Source: Leptoclinus maculatus
Taxonomy: Eukaryota; Chordata; Actinopteri; Perciformes; Stichaeidae
Reading direction: 5' to 3'
DNA length: 64,000 nt
Assembly: GCA_032191485.1 (NCBI GenBank)
Contig: JAVDOI010000003.1
Location: 4,143,194-4,207,193, forward strand
This document shows, one piece after another, positions 53,954 through 64,000 of the stretch (positions are counted from its first letter, which is position 1; each line of letters opens with the position of its first letter). The notes under the pieces were generated by a model. That model saw only the letters and a program-made list of their open reading frames with translations. It was not told the origin of the DNA and did no database searches. The position numbers and the translations under genes are program-made.

Positions 53954-54173
53954 CTATAAAGTGCTTTCTTTGCCTCCAACATTTTTCCCAAAAATAAATC
54001 TAGTAGTTTAAATTTGAACTATTTTACTTTTACTCACGACACCTCTGAAAGAGTAGAGAAATAATATGCAACGCAAAGAAGAATGAGAAGCTCAAACCTC
54101 AAGAACACAAACAGAAAGTCAAAACATCTCAAATGTCCCTGCCAGGCCACGCCCACTCTGGTTCCCACAGTCC

Positions 54174-54543
54174 TTAGCTGTTTTCATTCACCAAGCGAGA
54201 ACCGTTGATGCCGCGGTAGGTGACGCGGCTGGGGCGGACCAGCACGCCGTGGCCCGGTCGACAGGCGAAGTAACGGCGGCCGCCCACGGAGCCGTCGTTC
54301 TTGCCCTTGGGGCTTCGGAGTTCCAGGCCCAGCCAAAGGCCCGGGGCGAAGTCCGCTGTGCCCAGGTAACGGATGAATGCCATGTCATTTGCGCTGCTGA
54401 GCAGGACCTGCATGCCCACATGGAGACAGACGTGTCCGTCAGAGCCGGGCGAGGGGCTGGACCCTGCTGCGCTCCCGGGAACAACACCGATACCGCCGCT
54501 GAGGGTGTTCCACCGCCGACGGTGAGGGTTGGAGCGACTTCTT
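54174..54543 (-). CDS. clip4: clip4 last coding exon (CAP-Gly domain 3 and stop)
   Basis: The reading frame ends at TAA (54176-54174). After a basic and Gly/Ser-rich lead (HRRRWNTLSGG) it encodes VGMQVLLSSANDMAFIRYLG, FAPGLWLGLELRSPKGKNDG, RRYFACRPGHGVLVRPSRV and TYRGINGSRLVNENS. This is a complete CAP-Gly domain with the GKNDG groove motif. The acceptor is one of three AGs spaced by three bases (exon starting at 54543, 54540 or 54537). All keep the frame, since exon 54867-54945 ends with two codon bases. I chose the first AG. Confidence 0.93.
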
Positions 54544-54866
54544 CTTTTTTTTTGGAATTTTGGCAGCACAGGAAAAAAAAGAAATACAGCAAGAAAGATT
54601 TATGAGAAACGGTATAAAGCATGAGAGGACATCTCAGAAGAAAGTGGGAGATTGATGCAAGCTTGATGTTTGAGAGATGGATTTTCAAATCCCTGTTTTC
54701 TTTCCTTCTTATCACAGTCATGCATTGGCCATTTAAAAAAGGGAACCTTTGGGGACTAATACCACTGTTTCTTATCTGTATTGATTCTGCCACTGCTTAG
54801 GATGGAGCTGAAAGCCTGTGGAGGGGGAAATGTGAGGGCTGTGCAGAAGAGAAAAGAGAGCCACAC

Positions 54867-54945
54867 CTGGTTACAGGACTTCTTCTGCTCGTCTCCTTCG
54901 GGGTGGCGATGGCCGACGATGTGCTGAGGCTGCGACGGATTGTCC
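54867..54945 (-). CDS. clip4: clip4 exon (Ser/Arg-rich linker)
   Basis: Exon of 79 nt on the minus strand between acceptor GATTGCCGCGCAG and donor CCAG|GTGTGG. It encodes TIRRSLSTSSAIATPKETSR and RSPVT, a basic Ser/Thr-rich linker of the kind that helps CLIP proteins contact microtubules. It matches the RRSFSTTSA-like part of human CLIP4. Incoming one base and outgoing two bases fit both neighbours. Confidence 0.85.
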
Positions 54946-55049
54946 CTGCGCGGCAATCACAAGGGTCAAGTACTCCCACACAAAGTCTAGCATTTTGTTA
55001 TATATATATATATCTCAGTCAAAGCTTGCAATGAATGCAGAACTCTCAC

Positions 55050-55111
55050 CGCTGAAAGGACTGAGGCGCGAGGAGGAGAGCTCCGAAAGGCAATCAACTG
55101 ATCCATGGATC
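55050..55111 (-). CDS. clip4: clip4 exon (Ser-rich linker)
   Basis: Exon of 62 nt between acceptor CTCTCCGTTCACAG and donor AGCG|GTGAGA. It encodes IHGSVDCLSELSSSRLSPFS. Joined to the preceding exon it gives PSRVQRIHGS, like the VQR-x-DSLDTLSE segment of CLIP4. Phases (two in, one out) fit. Confidence 0.85.
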
Positions 55112-55589
55112 CTGTGAACGGAGAGGAAGACACAAACATGAGCGTGATAGAGTGACACGTGTCTATGGCCCTGTCTGCACCTGGCATTAACACGCATCAC
55201 AAGAGGAACGTGTAGAGAGGGATTGTGAGCCGATGACTCAAAGCACGTGTGAAGGTGGTCTGGGACGTTTGTGGCCACATATACATATTGTAGGGAGACG
55301 CTAATGCGTCCTGACAAGGACGCAACAGGGAAATACGTCATCAAGCCACAGCTCTACGTTTGGTCCTCTTTTTCTCATCTCCAGTTGGCTCTCAAATTCA
55401 GGAAGCTGGCTTTGTCCACGGTTGGAGAAAAAGTTCAAAGACCAATACATATATTACGAATGAATCAATTACTGTCCTGCTTTCAGCATTTAATTCCATG
55501 TAGACTAGACACGGAAAGTGCTTTGCCTCCTGCCAGTTAAAAACAACTACGCATTTGGTCTTTGCCAGCGGAGATGATGTTGTTGTGTT

Positions 55590-55812
55590 CATTTGCATGT
55601 AGAGCGGGGAAGCTGGTAGCTGGAGAGGTGCCAGCTCAACCTCCTGGGCACTGCCGAGGTGCCCTTGTGGGCGGCACCGAACCCCAAGCGGCTCCCCTAG
55701 GCTCAGCAGAGTGGCTGCCAACTGCTCCTAATGCTAGGACGGGTTAACTACAGACTACATTTCACTACTATGTTCTGCTCTGTATGATTGCGTGTGACAA
55801 TAAAAGCTGATT
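55590..55812 (+). mobile_element. SINE-like element with LINE-type tail
   Basis: The segment includes GCACTGCCGAGGTGCCCTTG, GGCACCGAACCCCAAGCGG and GGCTGCCAACTGCTCC, the conserved body of a teleost SINE as I remember it. It ends with TGTATGATTGCGTGTGACAATAAAAG. The GACAATAAA terminus matches the 3' end of the LINE at 31775, as expected for a SINE that borrows a LINE tail. Confidence 0.6.
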
Positions 55813-55894
55813 TACATGTGACCTATGAACATTTAGGGAACTTCATTGAGCCATCAACAACCTACTGAGCAAAACCTCCAGTGACACTGACTCA

Positions 55895-56939
55895 GGCTAC
55901 ATACACACTAATACCTTTCTGCTTCGAAACAGGGTTTTTAAACGAAGACGATCTACGTAAGCACCGGTTTAGACATGATTTCTGTCCATAACATGTCTGA
56001 AAACAAGCATCACATGACTATACACCCGGGGGACAACAGGAAGTAGATTGGTTACATAAAACAGAGTATTACTGTACTCTTTAATAATAAAAGGTGTTGC
56101 TTGATACTTAAGATCTTCCTCTATATACTCAGACAAATGTCGTGGAAAAAAAAGTTTGAATTTTCAAACTTAGTTACAAGGCTCTCTCACAGACACGCAC
56201 ATCAAATGTACTTTAAAATGAACACTTACAAATGAAAGTTTTACTAGATTATGGGTCAATAAATTTGGTCAAAAAACATCTCACTAGTTTCCTCGGTATA
56301 GTCGTCTGTTCTCTCACTCGTAGCTCTGCTGGGTGGCTGAAGTCCCGGTCGTACTGGAGAGCATTTATGCCTTTGTTTGTTTACAGTTTTTTATTGAACT
56401 TCACAATAGTTGTGCAGAACAAAATAAGCATTAATAAGAAAAGGAAAGTCCTCCGTTTTTGTGTCCATCGTCCTCCTCAAAGCTGCAAACCGTGACTTCA
56501 AACGTCAGCGCCGTAGGGCTGATAACACCGCTGGACACGCCACTCGCTCGTCACTCTATTAGCTTGCTTCCTCCGTATGTAGGCAGTAGAACAATTATAA
56601 AATGCAGACAACAAGGTCAGCAACGGGCTGTAATCCGTTATTCATGGTGAATTAACCTGGTAGTCGATCGATAATCGAGGCGGTTTCTTTTCTTCCGGCG
56701 GCGTGACTAATCAGGGAAGGACACGTCGTGACTGCTGAGGCCCAATCAAGTAGCGCGTCTATGTCATCGCTTCGAAAGGTCCCCGTTTCATCCAGTCCAC
56801 ACTACAACGCAACTCACGGATTTTAAAAGTAACACAGCGTCCGTAACATTTTCAAACCCCGAGTTGTGGGAACGCTCGGCGTAAACGTAGCAAAATATAT
56901 GCAATTGAAAACAGAAACGTAGTAGTGTGGATGTAGCTT
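55895..56939. mobile_element. 1.05-kb DNA transposon with terminal inverted repeats
   Basis: The left end GGCTACATACACACTAATAC pairs with the inverse complement of the right end (AGCTACATCCACACTACTAC). Similarity continues for about 32 bp (CTTTCTGCTTCG against GTTTCTGTTTTC). The interior has only a short open frame (56232-56495) with no transposase motif, so it is non-autonomous. I could not identify a target-site duplication. Confidence 0.7.
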
Positions 56940-59900
56940 CACTTTATATAATCAACAGAAAATTAATGTGACGCAAAAATTTTTTGGAATGTTCATTTAA
57001 AATAACCCTTAAATACCACCACACATCTGTGGCTGTTTGCTCTCCTAATGGGTTGTGAGAGCTGCTGACAGAAGAAAAGAGGAGAAACAAGTTGCTGGAC
57101 GGAGATAATGTGAGATTCTCCATTAGACGGAGGGAAGCCATGTACTCCGTTGCGCCCTGGGGTTAATTAGGAAAAACACAGTGGGTTAAAGAAAACAGGG
57201 GAAGCAATGAAGACAAGGGAAATCTCTCTTCTCTCCCCCCCCCCCTCCCCTCCCAAAGAAGAACATGCAGCAAAGGAAGGTGAAGACGTCAATTTAACCA
57301 GCAATCCCTCCCCAGGTCTTTCCTTCACAAGAAACACCATCAGGATTTTAGAAGTCTTCTGCATTTTAAGCCGTTGTGGCTTTCATTCAGTTCTGGCACA
57401 CAACTTACACTTGAGGCATTGTGCTGTTTATGTGCAATCCAATGAAGAAAAGGTCAATAGGTTTTATCCACTTACGGAAAATGTGGAGCAAACACAAAAC
57501 AATGCCTGACGGTGAATAACTTGGTGGCTTGTGAATATGCATGACAGACAGCGGTTTCCATATCCCCAGGATTAAATGAGCTCCAGACATAGCCACCTTC
57601 AAACATCTGTTGAGTCATCACTTTGTCTGTGTAGTGTGCAAGCCCGATCCCATGTGCAGAAATATTTAGGCCTCAAGTGGAATTTGCCTTTGTCCGTGCA
57701 CTATTTGAAGAGGTCAAAAAATGTGCCATGTGGGTGTGGACCCCCATGGGACAGAAGTGTGAGGTAAAAAAGATTATTTTAAAGAGGCTTAGCGGTCTGA
57801 GTCAGGCAGACGTCCAAATTTAAGTACATCATTTGGCCAAACATGACAATTCCTTTCATCTGAATCTTGAATGAAAGATAAAAGGCTCAATGAGTAGGAT
57901 TATCAGAACAACAATCCCTCTCAATCATCACTTATGACCCACTACGAGTGTGTGGCGGTGTCTGTATCTGCAGAGAACCTGCCCTCTGTCTGGGTTTTCT
58001 TATGTTGACGTGTTCTGGATGTTTCTGGGCGACCAGGTGCAACATCGTGGGCATGCATCAAAGGGGAAGCTAAAATAACGGACACAGCGCCGAAAAAAAG
58101 CAAATAAAGCGATGAAGTGGACAAAGCTCGTCCCAAAACGAGAGCAATGTAATAGCTTTGGTTCGGGGCACTTTGTGAAATTTCAAGTGTTGGTTTGTCC
58201 GAACACGGCCTCTTCACAGTAATGCTCCACAAGAGCTGCCGTTTCTCTAATGCATCATTATGCTGTATGTACTGGGGGACAAAGAGGTTGTACTACAACA
58301 CGATGCATGAGGCAAACTTTGCAAGATTATATTTTGCTATCAGTGTTGAAGAGCATAAAACTAAGTGAGTTCTGATTTGTTTCAACCGAATCTAGAGTTG
58401 GTCTTCCTTATGAAAGATGCACAGACGGGTGAGCAACTGAAATGAATCAGGATGTGGAGCACTGATGGGAGATGTCAGAGCGATGAGTCATCCAGCGACC
58501 AGCATCATCAAAAAAACTAAATGAGGGAAGAGCTGTTTCCAGTGTCCATTGCTCCAGCAGAGGTCTAAAACAAACAGTGTTGAAGCTCTTTTGTTTCGCT
58601 CATCGGGACAGTTTCTGTTGGCTTTGCCTTCAATGCGTCACCCATCTGTATTTCAGTCCACGGTGGCCCAAATCTCTACAACAGTGGGATTAATAGGAAA
58701 AGAAAGTAGGCAACGTGCCAACTGTAGATTTATTCGGCTGTTTTTCTATACACAGGGCTCCAATATTGCCCACTGCAGCGTTATTCTCTTTTGAAGAATA
58801 TGCACACTAAAGCAGAAATTGATTCAAAAAAAGGTCCAGCTAATCTCTTCTTATTTTTCCAATTCTCTTTTCATTTCTGTGGGATGTACTAGCAAACATT
58901 TGCTTGGAACAAGAAATGATAAAACCATTTTTTTCATTAGACACCTCATGGGATGTATTTTAGCTGCGAGGGTCTTTTCAACGGAGCTCCCACCAGTCGA
59001 AAAAACGTCTGGTCTTTATCTGAAGTCTTCAAACTGATGTTGCAAACTCAAAATGCTGCTTCAGTATCACTTTCTCACAGAGAAGGTTATTAATCAATAT
59101 GTCTGAGGCTGGAACTTAAGTTGCACTCGTTCGACTGAAGAAAAACATCCAGTAATATTCCATTAAGACTCGTTCTGGTTACATGCAGGTAAAACATCAC
59201 AGGAAAAAGTGAGACGTCACTAAAAAACTGGGTCTCTACTGTAATTAAAGTAAGTTACTAACACACACACACAAGTGTTAGAGCGATGGATTACATTACA
59301 CTGCATCTAAACTACTCATTGCAAGTATACGAGATCAGTCTTTTCTTTGGTTCCATATTTTAGAAGCTGTATTTCAGTGACCCATGAACAAAGCACTAAA
59401 GACAAACTGTCACTAAAACATTGACTTTAAAGTGAAAACATGTCAAACTGCTCACATATGCCATATTAGGTATTGAGAAAACACTGGTGACAGTATTTTA
59501 AACAGATGAAACATTATTGCTGACTTTGGATCAGATCTGTGGTCAAACTGAGGCCCGACACCAACTAAAGCCTCAGTTATAGTTTCCACAGGGACGGTCT
59601 CACCGGCATGAGCTGATGGGGAATCGTAATGAGGAAACGTTTAGATCTTTTATACTCCGTGCAGGTTTCTCCTCGTTCTCAAGGCAGCGAGACGTTTTCC
59701 ATTTTCTCTGCCCATGCACGTAGTTAGAAAATGTTGGATGTGCGTTCAGGCATAAAAGCTGCCACATGGTGGGACTTTACTTTGGCAGGTGACCTATACC
59801 TATTTTATGCTATTATCCATCATTGATGTAAATGCTTTACCAATGTGTCCCACATAATGTTTGCACATGACAGGACCTTGGTTCTTTCACACTCTGAAGC

Positions 59901-60629
59901 AGCATGAGCAGATTAAACTGTTCATTTATTTTAATCAATGACTAATTCTTCTAAATATTAGAGAATCAAACCTTATTTGTTTCTATGGCAAAAAGATATT
60001 GTATAAAAAAGGCATCAAAGATCTCCCTTGAGAGTCAGATTATGCCTCAGATTCTATCACTATTTTCACCACATGGTTTCTTGTTGACAGTAAACACAAC
60101 ACAAAGAAACGTCAGATAAATACTGCCTCACGCAGTGAAAAGCAGTCAGATGTTCCTATTCCATGTACTAAAACCGCATGCTTATTCCATGACCTCTTTA
60201 CATCTCTAAAGTAAAATGATATTCACACATTCATGATCCTTAATGCATAATTAAAGGCAGGGATCATAGCTAGGCGCCACATTAAAGTGACGAGTCATGC
60301 TGGGCAAAGGGCCCCGGGCTTCAAGTTCGACACCTCGGACTCCATTTACTCCCAAGTACGGAGGAGGACTGTTCGCCACACAGAGGGCAAATTCAAATAA
60401 GTCAACACGAGCACAAATTACACTGTCAAAGGAGCTCATTAGTGTCACATGTATTGATGAGGGCAATGAAACCCAACCTCGGGGTTCTCAGGGCATATTC
60501 TCATATTCTTAAAAAAAATCGGCTTGGAACTGACAAATTTGTTTTTGCAGGTGAAGAAACCTTGCTTGAAAAAAACAAAAGGGACCATTAGTTAAAATAG
60601 AAGCTTAACATTAAAGGGCCTGCACTCAC

Positions 60630-60753
60630 CTTTGAACACGAGACGGAGGAGCGAAGACGCCGTGGTTAGGTGGGCAACAGAAATACCTCACCCCTCCCAC
60701 TGATCCATCATTCTTTCCACTTGGCTTGTCCAGTTCAATCCCTAACCAGAGCC
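60630..60753 (-). CDS. clip4: clip4 exon (second half of CAP-Gly domain 2)
   Basis: Exon of 124 nt on the minus strand after acceptor TCTCTCTGTCTGTGCAG and before donor CAAAG|GTGAGT. It encodes LWLGIELDKPSGKNDGSVGG, then RYFCCPPNHGVFAPPSRVQ. This is the CAP-Gly core with GKNDG and the closing HGVF.PPSRV strand. It takes one base from the previous exon (completing Gly) and passes two on. Confidence 0.95.
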
Positions 60754-60969
60754 CTGCACAGACAGAGAGACAGACCAGGAATCAAACAAACTGCCAAAGG
60801 GACCATTGAAGGAGTATCGCATATCAAATGGCCTAAGAGGAGAGATCCACCTTAAAAAAAGATCCAGCCGTGAGTAAAGAAAGTAGTGCTTTAATCATTT
60901 AACGTAACAATCTGATGTGTTAAAAGGACGTCCCCAAAATCTAAAATACATATTTTTTCTTTTACCTAT

Positions 60970-61780
60970 GAAGCCGTTTATCAATATAGATTATGTTGGT
61001 GCGAGTTGCTGACTGTTGGAGGTATCCGTCGTAAAGATGTCTGCCGTCTCTCCAATATGAAAGGAACTACATGGCTCTTGGCTTGTGGTGCTCAAAGTGC
61101 CAAAAAAATGCAATTGAAAAACTCAACAGCAACGTCTCTTTCCAGAAATCATGACCCTGTAACTCAAGATAATCCACAGACCTTGTTGTGAGCAGTCTAT
61201 TTTCTTTCTACCACACTACACCCGCCAACCGTATCACCGCGCAGAAGTAAGCGTGCATCCACTCATGGACGAGAGGAAACATTGATGGCTGAGCTGTAAG
61301 GTGAGCTCGCTCAGTGGTGCTAGGTGAGCTAGCTCAGTGGTGCTAGGTGAGCTAGCTCAGTGGTGCTAGGTGAGCTAGCTCAGTGGTGCTAGGTGAGCTA
61401 GCTCAGTGGTGCTAGGTGAGCTAGCTCAGTGGTGCTAGGTGAGCTAGCTCAGTGGTGCTAGGTGAGCTAGCCGTGTCGAGCATAGATGAACTCTTCCTTC
61501 TGCACGGTGATACGGTTGCTGGTTGTAGTTTGTTAGAAAGAAAATAGTTCCTACATGAAACTGCTCACAACAAGGTCTGTGGATTATTTTACGTAACCGG
61601 GTCAGGATTTCCAGAAAGAGACGTTGCTGTTGAGTTTTTCAAATGTATTTTTTTGGAGCTTTGAGCACAACAGGCTGAGAGCCTTATAGTCCCATTATAT
61701 TGGAGAGAAGGCAGACATCTTCATGACAGATACCTCCAACACTCACATCAAAACAATCTCGATTTGTAAACAGCACTACT
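60970..61780. mobile_element. foldback element: long inverted repeats around a 23-bp tandem array
   Basis: The left arm (about 60970-61275) and right arm (about 61478-61780) are inverse complements over roughly 270-300 bp with moderate divergence. Examples are TTGGAGGTATCCGTC with GACAGATACCTCCAA, CTCCAATAT with ATATTGGAG, ATAATCCACAGACCTTGTTG with CAACAAGGTCTGTGGATTAT, and CAACCGTATCACCG with CGGTGATACGGTTG. The loop is the tandem array 61299-61475. No coding capacity is evident. Confidence 0.85.
61299..61475 (+). repeat. tandem repeat, 23-bp unit, about 7.5 copies
   Basis: The unit GCTAGGTGAGCTAGCTCAGTG plus GT is repeated almost without error, with one early CTCGCTC variant. The unit contains the palindrome GAGCTAGCTC. 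Confidence 0.95.
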
Positions 61781-62849
61781 GGTAACAGAAAAGATGTTGT
61801 CTTTTGACAGACTAAGCAAGAGCAATCAGCTGTTGACTAAAAATACACCTTCCAAAAGGATGTTTCATCTTTAGATGCACAAGGATATAGACAAAATAAA
61901 TGAATAGATATATATATTTATATCTCCGTGTGAAGCGTGAAGCAATAAAAGCTGCTTTTAATATAATGACGCAGTCCTCAATGCAGTGAGTTTGACACAA
62001 CAGGGCGTTGCTAGCATGGATTCAAGAGTATCAAAGAAAACTCAAGACTGAAATCCCGTCAAACATGATCCTCAGTGGTGCGAGATGCTTTGGTTCTTAT
62101 TCATAAATGAATGATGCCTGGGAAGAACTACTGCCTAAATATGAATGAGTACTGTCGGCTGTTTAATGTCTGGGTTTCATTGTCTTTTGTTCAGCAGCAG
62201 CTTTCCAAGTATCTTCTGTCCAACTCAGGGTTTGCCACAGCAATGACTTCTGGCTGAGTTTGTAATGCCGCTCATGGATGCTGAAACGTACAGCTTAATA
62301 GAGCTATCGTGTATATATATAGAAATATTTGTTTCTCCACATGCATAACTTCTACAACAATGATACAAGAGAAAACTACCAACCTGATCCTGATCGTTCC
62401 TTCATTTGTGTCATTTCTTTGGATAGAACTTACTCAGCATTTATGAAAAGGAAAAACCCAATATTGAATATAAACTATGTCCAAAAGGTTTTTCTTTTAT
62501 AGATGTTTAAGTTAATAGTCAGCCTTTCTTAACCGGATTCTTTTAATATACATATAAAATAAAAAACTTCATCTATTCTAACCTATATAATGACAACATG
62601 TGAGCTGTGCAATCACCAGTTTATTTGGTCGAAAACCACCAGAGTTAGGGTTAACAGTTGCTCCCCAATTTCCCTTTCAAATAATGCAATTTAACACAAT
62701 TTACAATTCAAATGAGACATTACGTTGATGTTTTAATGATTCAGGCGAGGGATTGAACCCAGAGTACACTGATGAAAAGTAAACATGCAAAACGGTGTGA
62801 TGTCAGCTGTCAAATCTTTGCAGGGAGAACAACACTTTGAAGAACTGAC

Positions 62850-62984
62850 CTGGAGCAAAGCTGGTCTTTCCATAGAACTGGACTACACCCGTTCTCTGGC
62901 CTACCACCAGCACCCTCTCCCCCAGGCGCACCTCAGGGCCCCCGCACACAGAGCTGCTAGCTGAAGGGGTTCGGCTCCGGAGAC
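62850..62984 (-). CDS. clip4: clip4 exon (first half of CAP-Gly domain 2)
   Basis: Exon of 135 nt between acceptor TTCACGTCTCCCAG and donor CCAG|GTCAGT. It encodes a Ser-rich lead (LRSRTPSASSSVCGGPEV) and RLGERVLVVGQRTGVVQFYG then KTSFAP, the N-terminal strands of a CAP-Gly domain. The domain is completed by exon 60753-60630. Confidence 0.94.
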
Positions 62985-63098
62985 CTGGGAGACGTGAACA
63001 AAAAAAATATTTCACTCAATTGATTCCAATAGATCTGTATAATCCTGAAATAGTAGGGATCTCCATTGACACCATACAGTAAGTACAACGACACAGAC

Positions 63099-63293
63099 CT
63101 GCAGCAGTCAGTGCCGTGGTGTCAGGAGCGAGGTGGAGGGCCGGCGAGGGCGTGTTCCTGGACCTGAGAGAAGCGCGCTCCCTTCGCTGCCTGGCGGGAA
63201 GTCGTTGCCTCGGCAGCGGACGGGGTCGGGCGCCCGGCGCATGCCGAGAGTCCAGTGAAGAGGACGAAGAGGAGAGCGAGCGGGAGAGGACAC
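63099..63293 (-). CDS. clip4: clip4 exon (Ser/Arg-rich inter-domain linker)
   Basis: Exon of 195 nt after acceptor CATTTCCCTCCACAG and before donor GCAG|GTCTGT on the minus strand. It encodes VLSRSLSSSSSSLDSRHAPG, a very Arg/Pro-rich centre and HLAPDTTALTAA. Phase (one base in, one out) fits the next exon. The composition suits the basic Ser-rich linker between CAP-Gly domains 1 and 2. Conservation is weak, so the exon call rests on splice sites, phase and position. Confidence 0.75.
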
Positions 63294-64000
63294 CTGTGGA
63301 GGGAAATGACACAGAGGAATGAGTGAAAAGAAAACACTTGGACAGCTAATTAAAAGGAAGAGCCGTAGAAAACTGAAAAAGAACACGCTAGAACTGTTGT
63401 GAATGCTGTCGTCTCAATCACAAACTGTGTGCCTCCCCTCTGAATACTGAACCCGTCATCCAGCCACTGAGGCTTCCGTCAGGGATCTTTGTAATTCTGT
63501 CCTAACAATGAATCTCAGCCTGTTATTCATTTTGCCATTCTATTCTTCTGAATGTGACAGTGCCTGCAGATCCAGACAATTACCACTGCACTTTTTTAAG
63601 AAAGCAGCTGCGTCACATGATTCTATGGCAGCTCAAATTTAAGTGAGCTCAATCTCTTACAGTAGCTCGTCCTGTTCTCGAGGTCCAATTAAGGGCCAAC
63701 ATGCTCTTAATTCTCCTAACTTGAGGGACTGAGATGGGGGTGACCAATTTCACTCCTAAGAAGCCATTTGGACGCAGGACCTCATTAGGCTTTTAGCTTC
63801 CGCAGACCTTCACAGGCCACGAGTTCATTAAGTGCCCAACTCTTAGAGGCCAACTGATTAAATCTGTGCCAAAGTGCTTTAAGACAAAAGGGAAGATTCA
63901 GCTGCAAACAAATTGGAACCCGGACGGTAATTGGCAAAGAAACGTCTTAACCTTAGGCAAGAGTTGTTTACAATGGCAAGCCTTAGTTAATGGGCCCCCG
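63294..64000 (-). other. clip4 intron, continues past the window
   Basis: No exon with CAP-Gly 1 or ankyrin repeats is seen up to the right edge. Nothing else is recognisable. Confidence 0.55.

Larger units (their letters stand above)
55112..60629 (-). other. clip4 intron with SINE and inverted-repeat transposon
   Basis: A 5.5-kb intron. It contains a SINE-like segment (about 55590-55812) and a 1-kb terminal-inverted-repeat element (55895-56939). From 56940 to 60629 I see only a C-rich homopolymer tract near 57235-57252 and short open frames without domains. Confidence 0.6.
60754..62849 (-). other. clip4 intron with foldback element
   Basis: A 2.1-kb intron. Its middle 0.8 kb is an inverted-repeat element around a tandem array (see 60970-61780). 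I see nothing in the rest. Confidence 0.6.
53949..64000 (-). other. clip4: clip4 gene, 3' part (CAP-Gly domain linker family member 4)
   Basis: Gene-level entry. Six coding exons on the minus strand join in phase and encode the last 321 residues: a Ser/Arg-rich linker, CAP-Gly domain 2, a Ser-rich linker and CAP-Gly domain 3. Both CAP-Gly domains carry the GKNDGSV signature that binds C-terminal EEY/F motifs of tubulin and EB proteins. The ankyrin repeats and first CAP-Gly domain expected for CLIP4 lie beyond the right edge. The C-terminal RPSRVTYRGINGS.LV.EN sequence matches CLIP4 as I remember it. Clip3 is the alternative, but it lacks the third CAP-Gly, and the neighbour alk supports clip4. 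Confidence 0.92.

Noticed and set aside
54188..54793. 201-codon minus-strand ORF overlapping the clip4 last exon
   Set aside because: It is a shifted frame of the CAP-Gly exon extended through its intron. The frame with GKNDG and RPSRVTYRGING is the real one.

Overview
The window is vertebrate nuclear DNA, most likely from a percomorph teleost. Evidence for this: short multi-exon genes with GT-AG introns, very long (CA/TG)n microsatellites, a (TTCAA)n-headed teleost dispersed repeat, several MITE-like elements, L2-type LINE and SINE remnants, and the gene order itself. No bacterial, plasmid, phage or CRISPR content is visible.

Two protein-coding genes are recognised and they converge tail to tail. 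(1) alk, anaplastic lymphoma kinase, runs on the + strand from before the left edge to a poly(A) signal at 44628. I recover 19 coding exons (5254 to 42766). They are phase-consistent at every junction and correspond one to one to human ALK exons 11-29. They encode the last 1121 residues: the membrane-proximal TNF-like/glycine-rich ligand-binding region, a six-cysteine EGF-like module, one transmembrane helix, a juxtamembrane NPNY motif, a complete tyrosine kinase domain and a long Gln/His/Pro-rich tail with an NPTY motif. From the transmembrane/juxtamembrane boundary through the kinase domain, the window protein aligns without a gap to human ALK at a constant offset of 652. (2) clip4, a CAP-Gly domain linker protein, runs on the - strand from beyond the right edge. 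Six coding exons (63293 down to 54174) carry the second and third CAP-Gly domains and the stop codon. As I recall the human map, ALK and CLIP4 also lie next to each other tail to tail on 2p23, so the arrangement looks like conserved synteny. That synteny, together with the long tail, separates this gene from its paralogue ltk.

The rest is intron and intergenic sequence. Alk introns hold microsatellites, a degenerate AGTCATAGTATAG-type satellite, a fossil transposon-type ORF (16210-17426, -), a truncated L2-like LINE (about 31147-31775), a hAT-type transposon end with a broken TTF-type zinc-finger ORF (39643-40730), and a near-perfect 53-bp hairpin (34032-34084). Between the genes lies a 2.25-kb minisatellite of 11/12-bp units (45328-47573), a 396-bp MITE with inverted ends (48102-48497) and one orphan candidate 3' exon (51359-51554). 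Clip4 introns hold a SINE, a 1-kb inverted-repeat transposon (55895-56939) and an 0.8-kb foldback element whose loop is a 23-bp tandem repeat.

The two genes have no obvious functional link: Alk is a receptor tyrosine kinase of neural crest and the nervous system, and Clip4 is a microtubule plus-end type protein. I do not see a new multi-gene system. The most interesting signals are the ~166-bp (TG)n tract that replaces the polypyrimidine tract of alk exon 18, the near-palindromic minisatellite between the two 3' ends, the fossil transposon ORF, the foldback element, and the tandem acceptor of the last clip4 exon.
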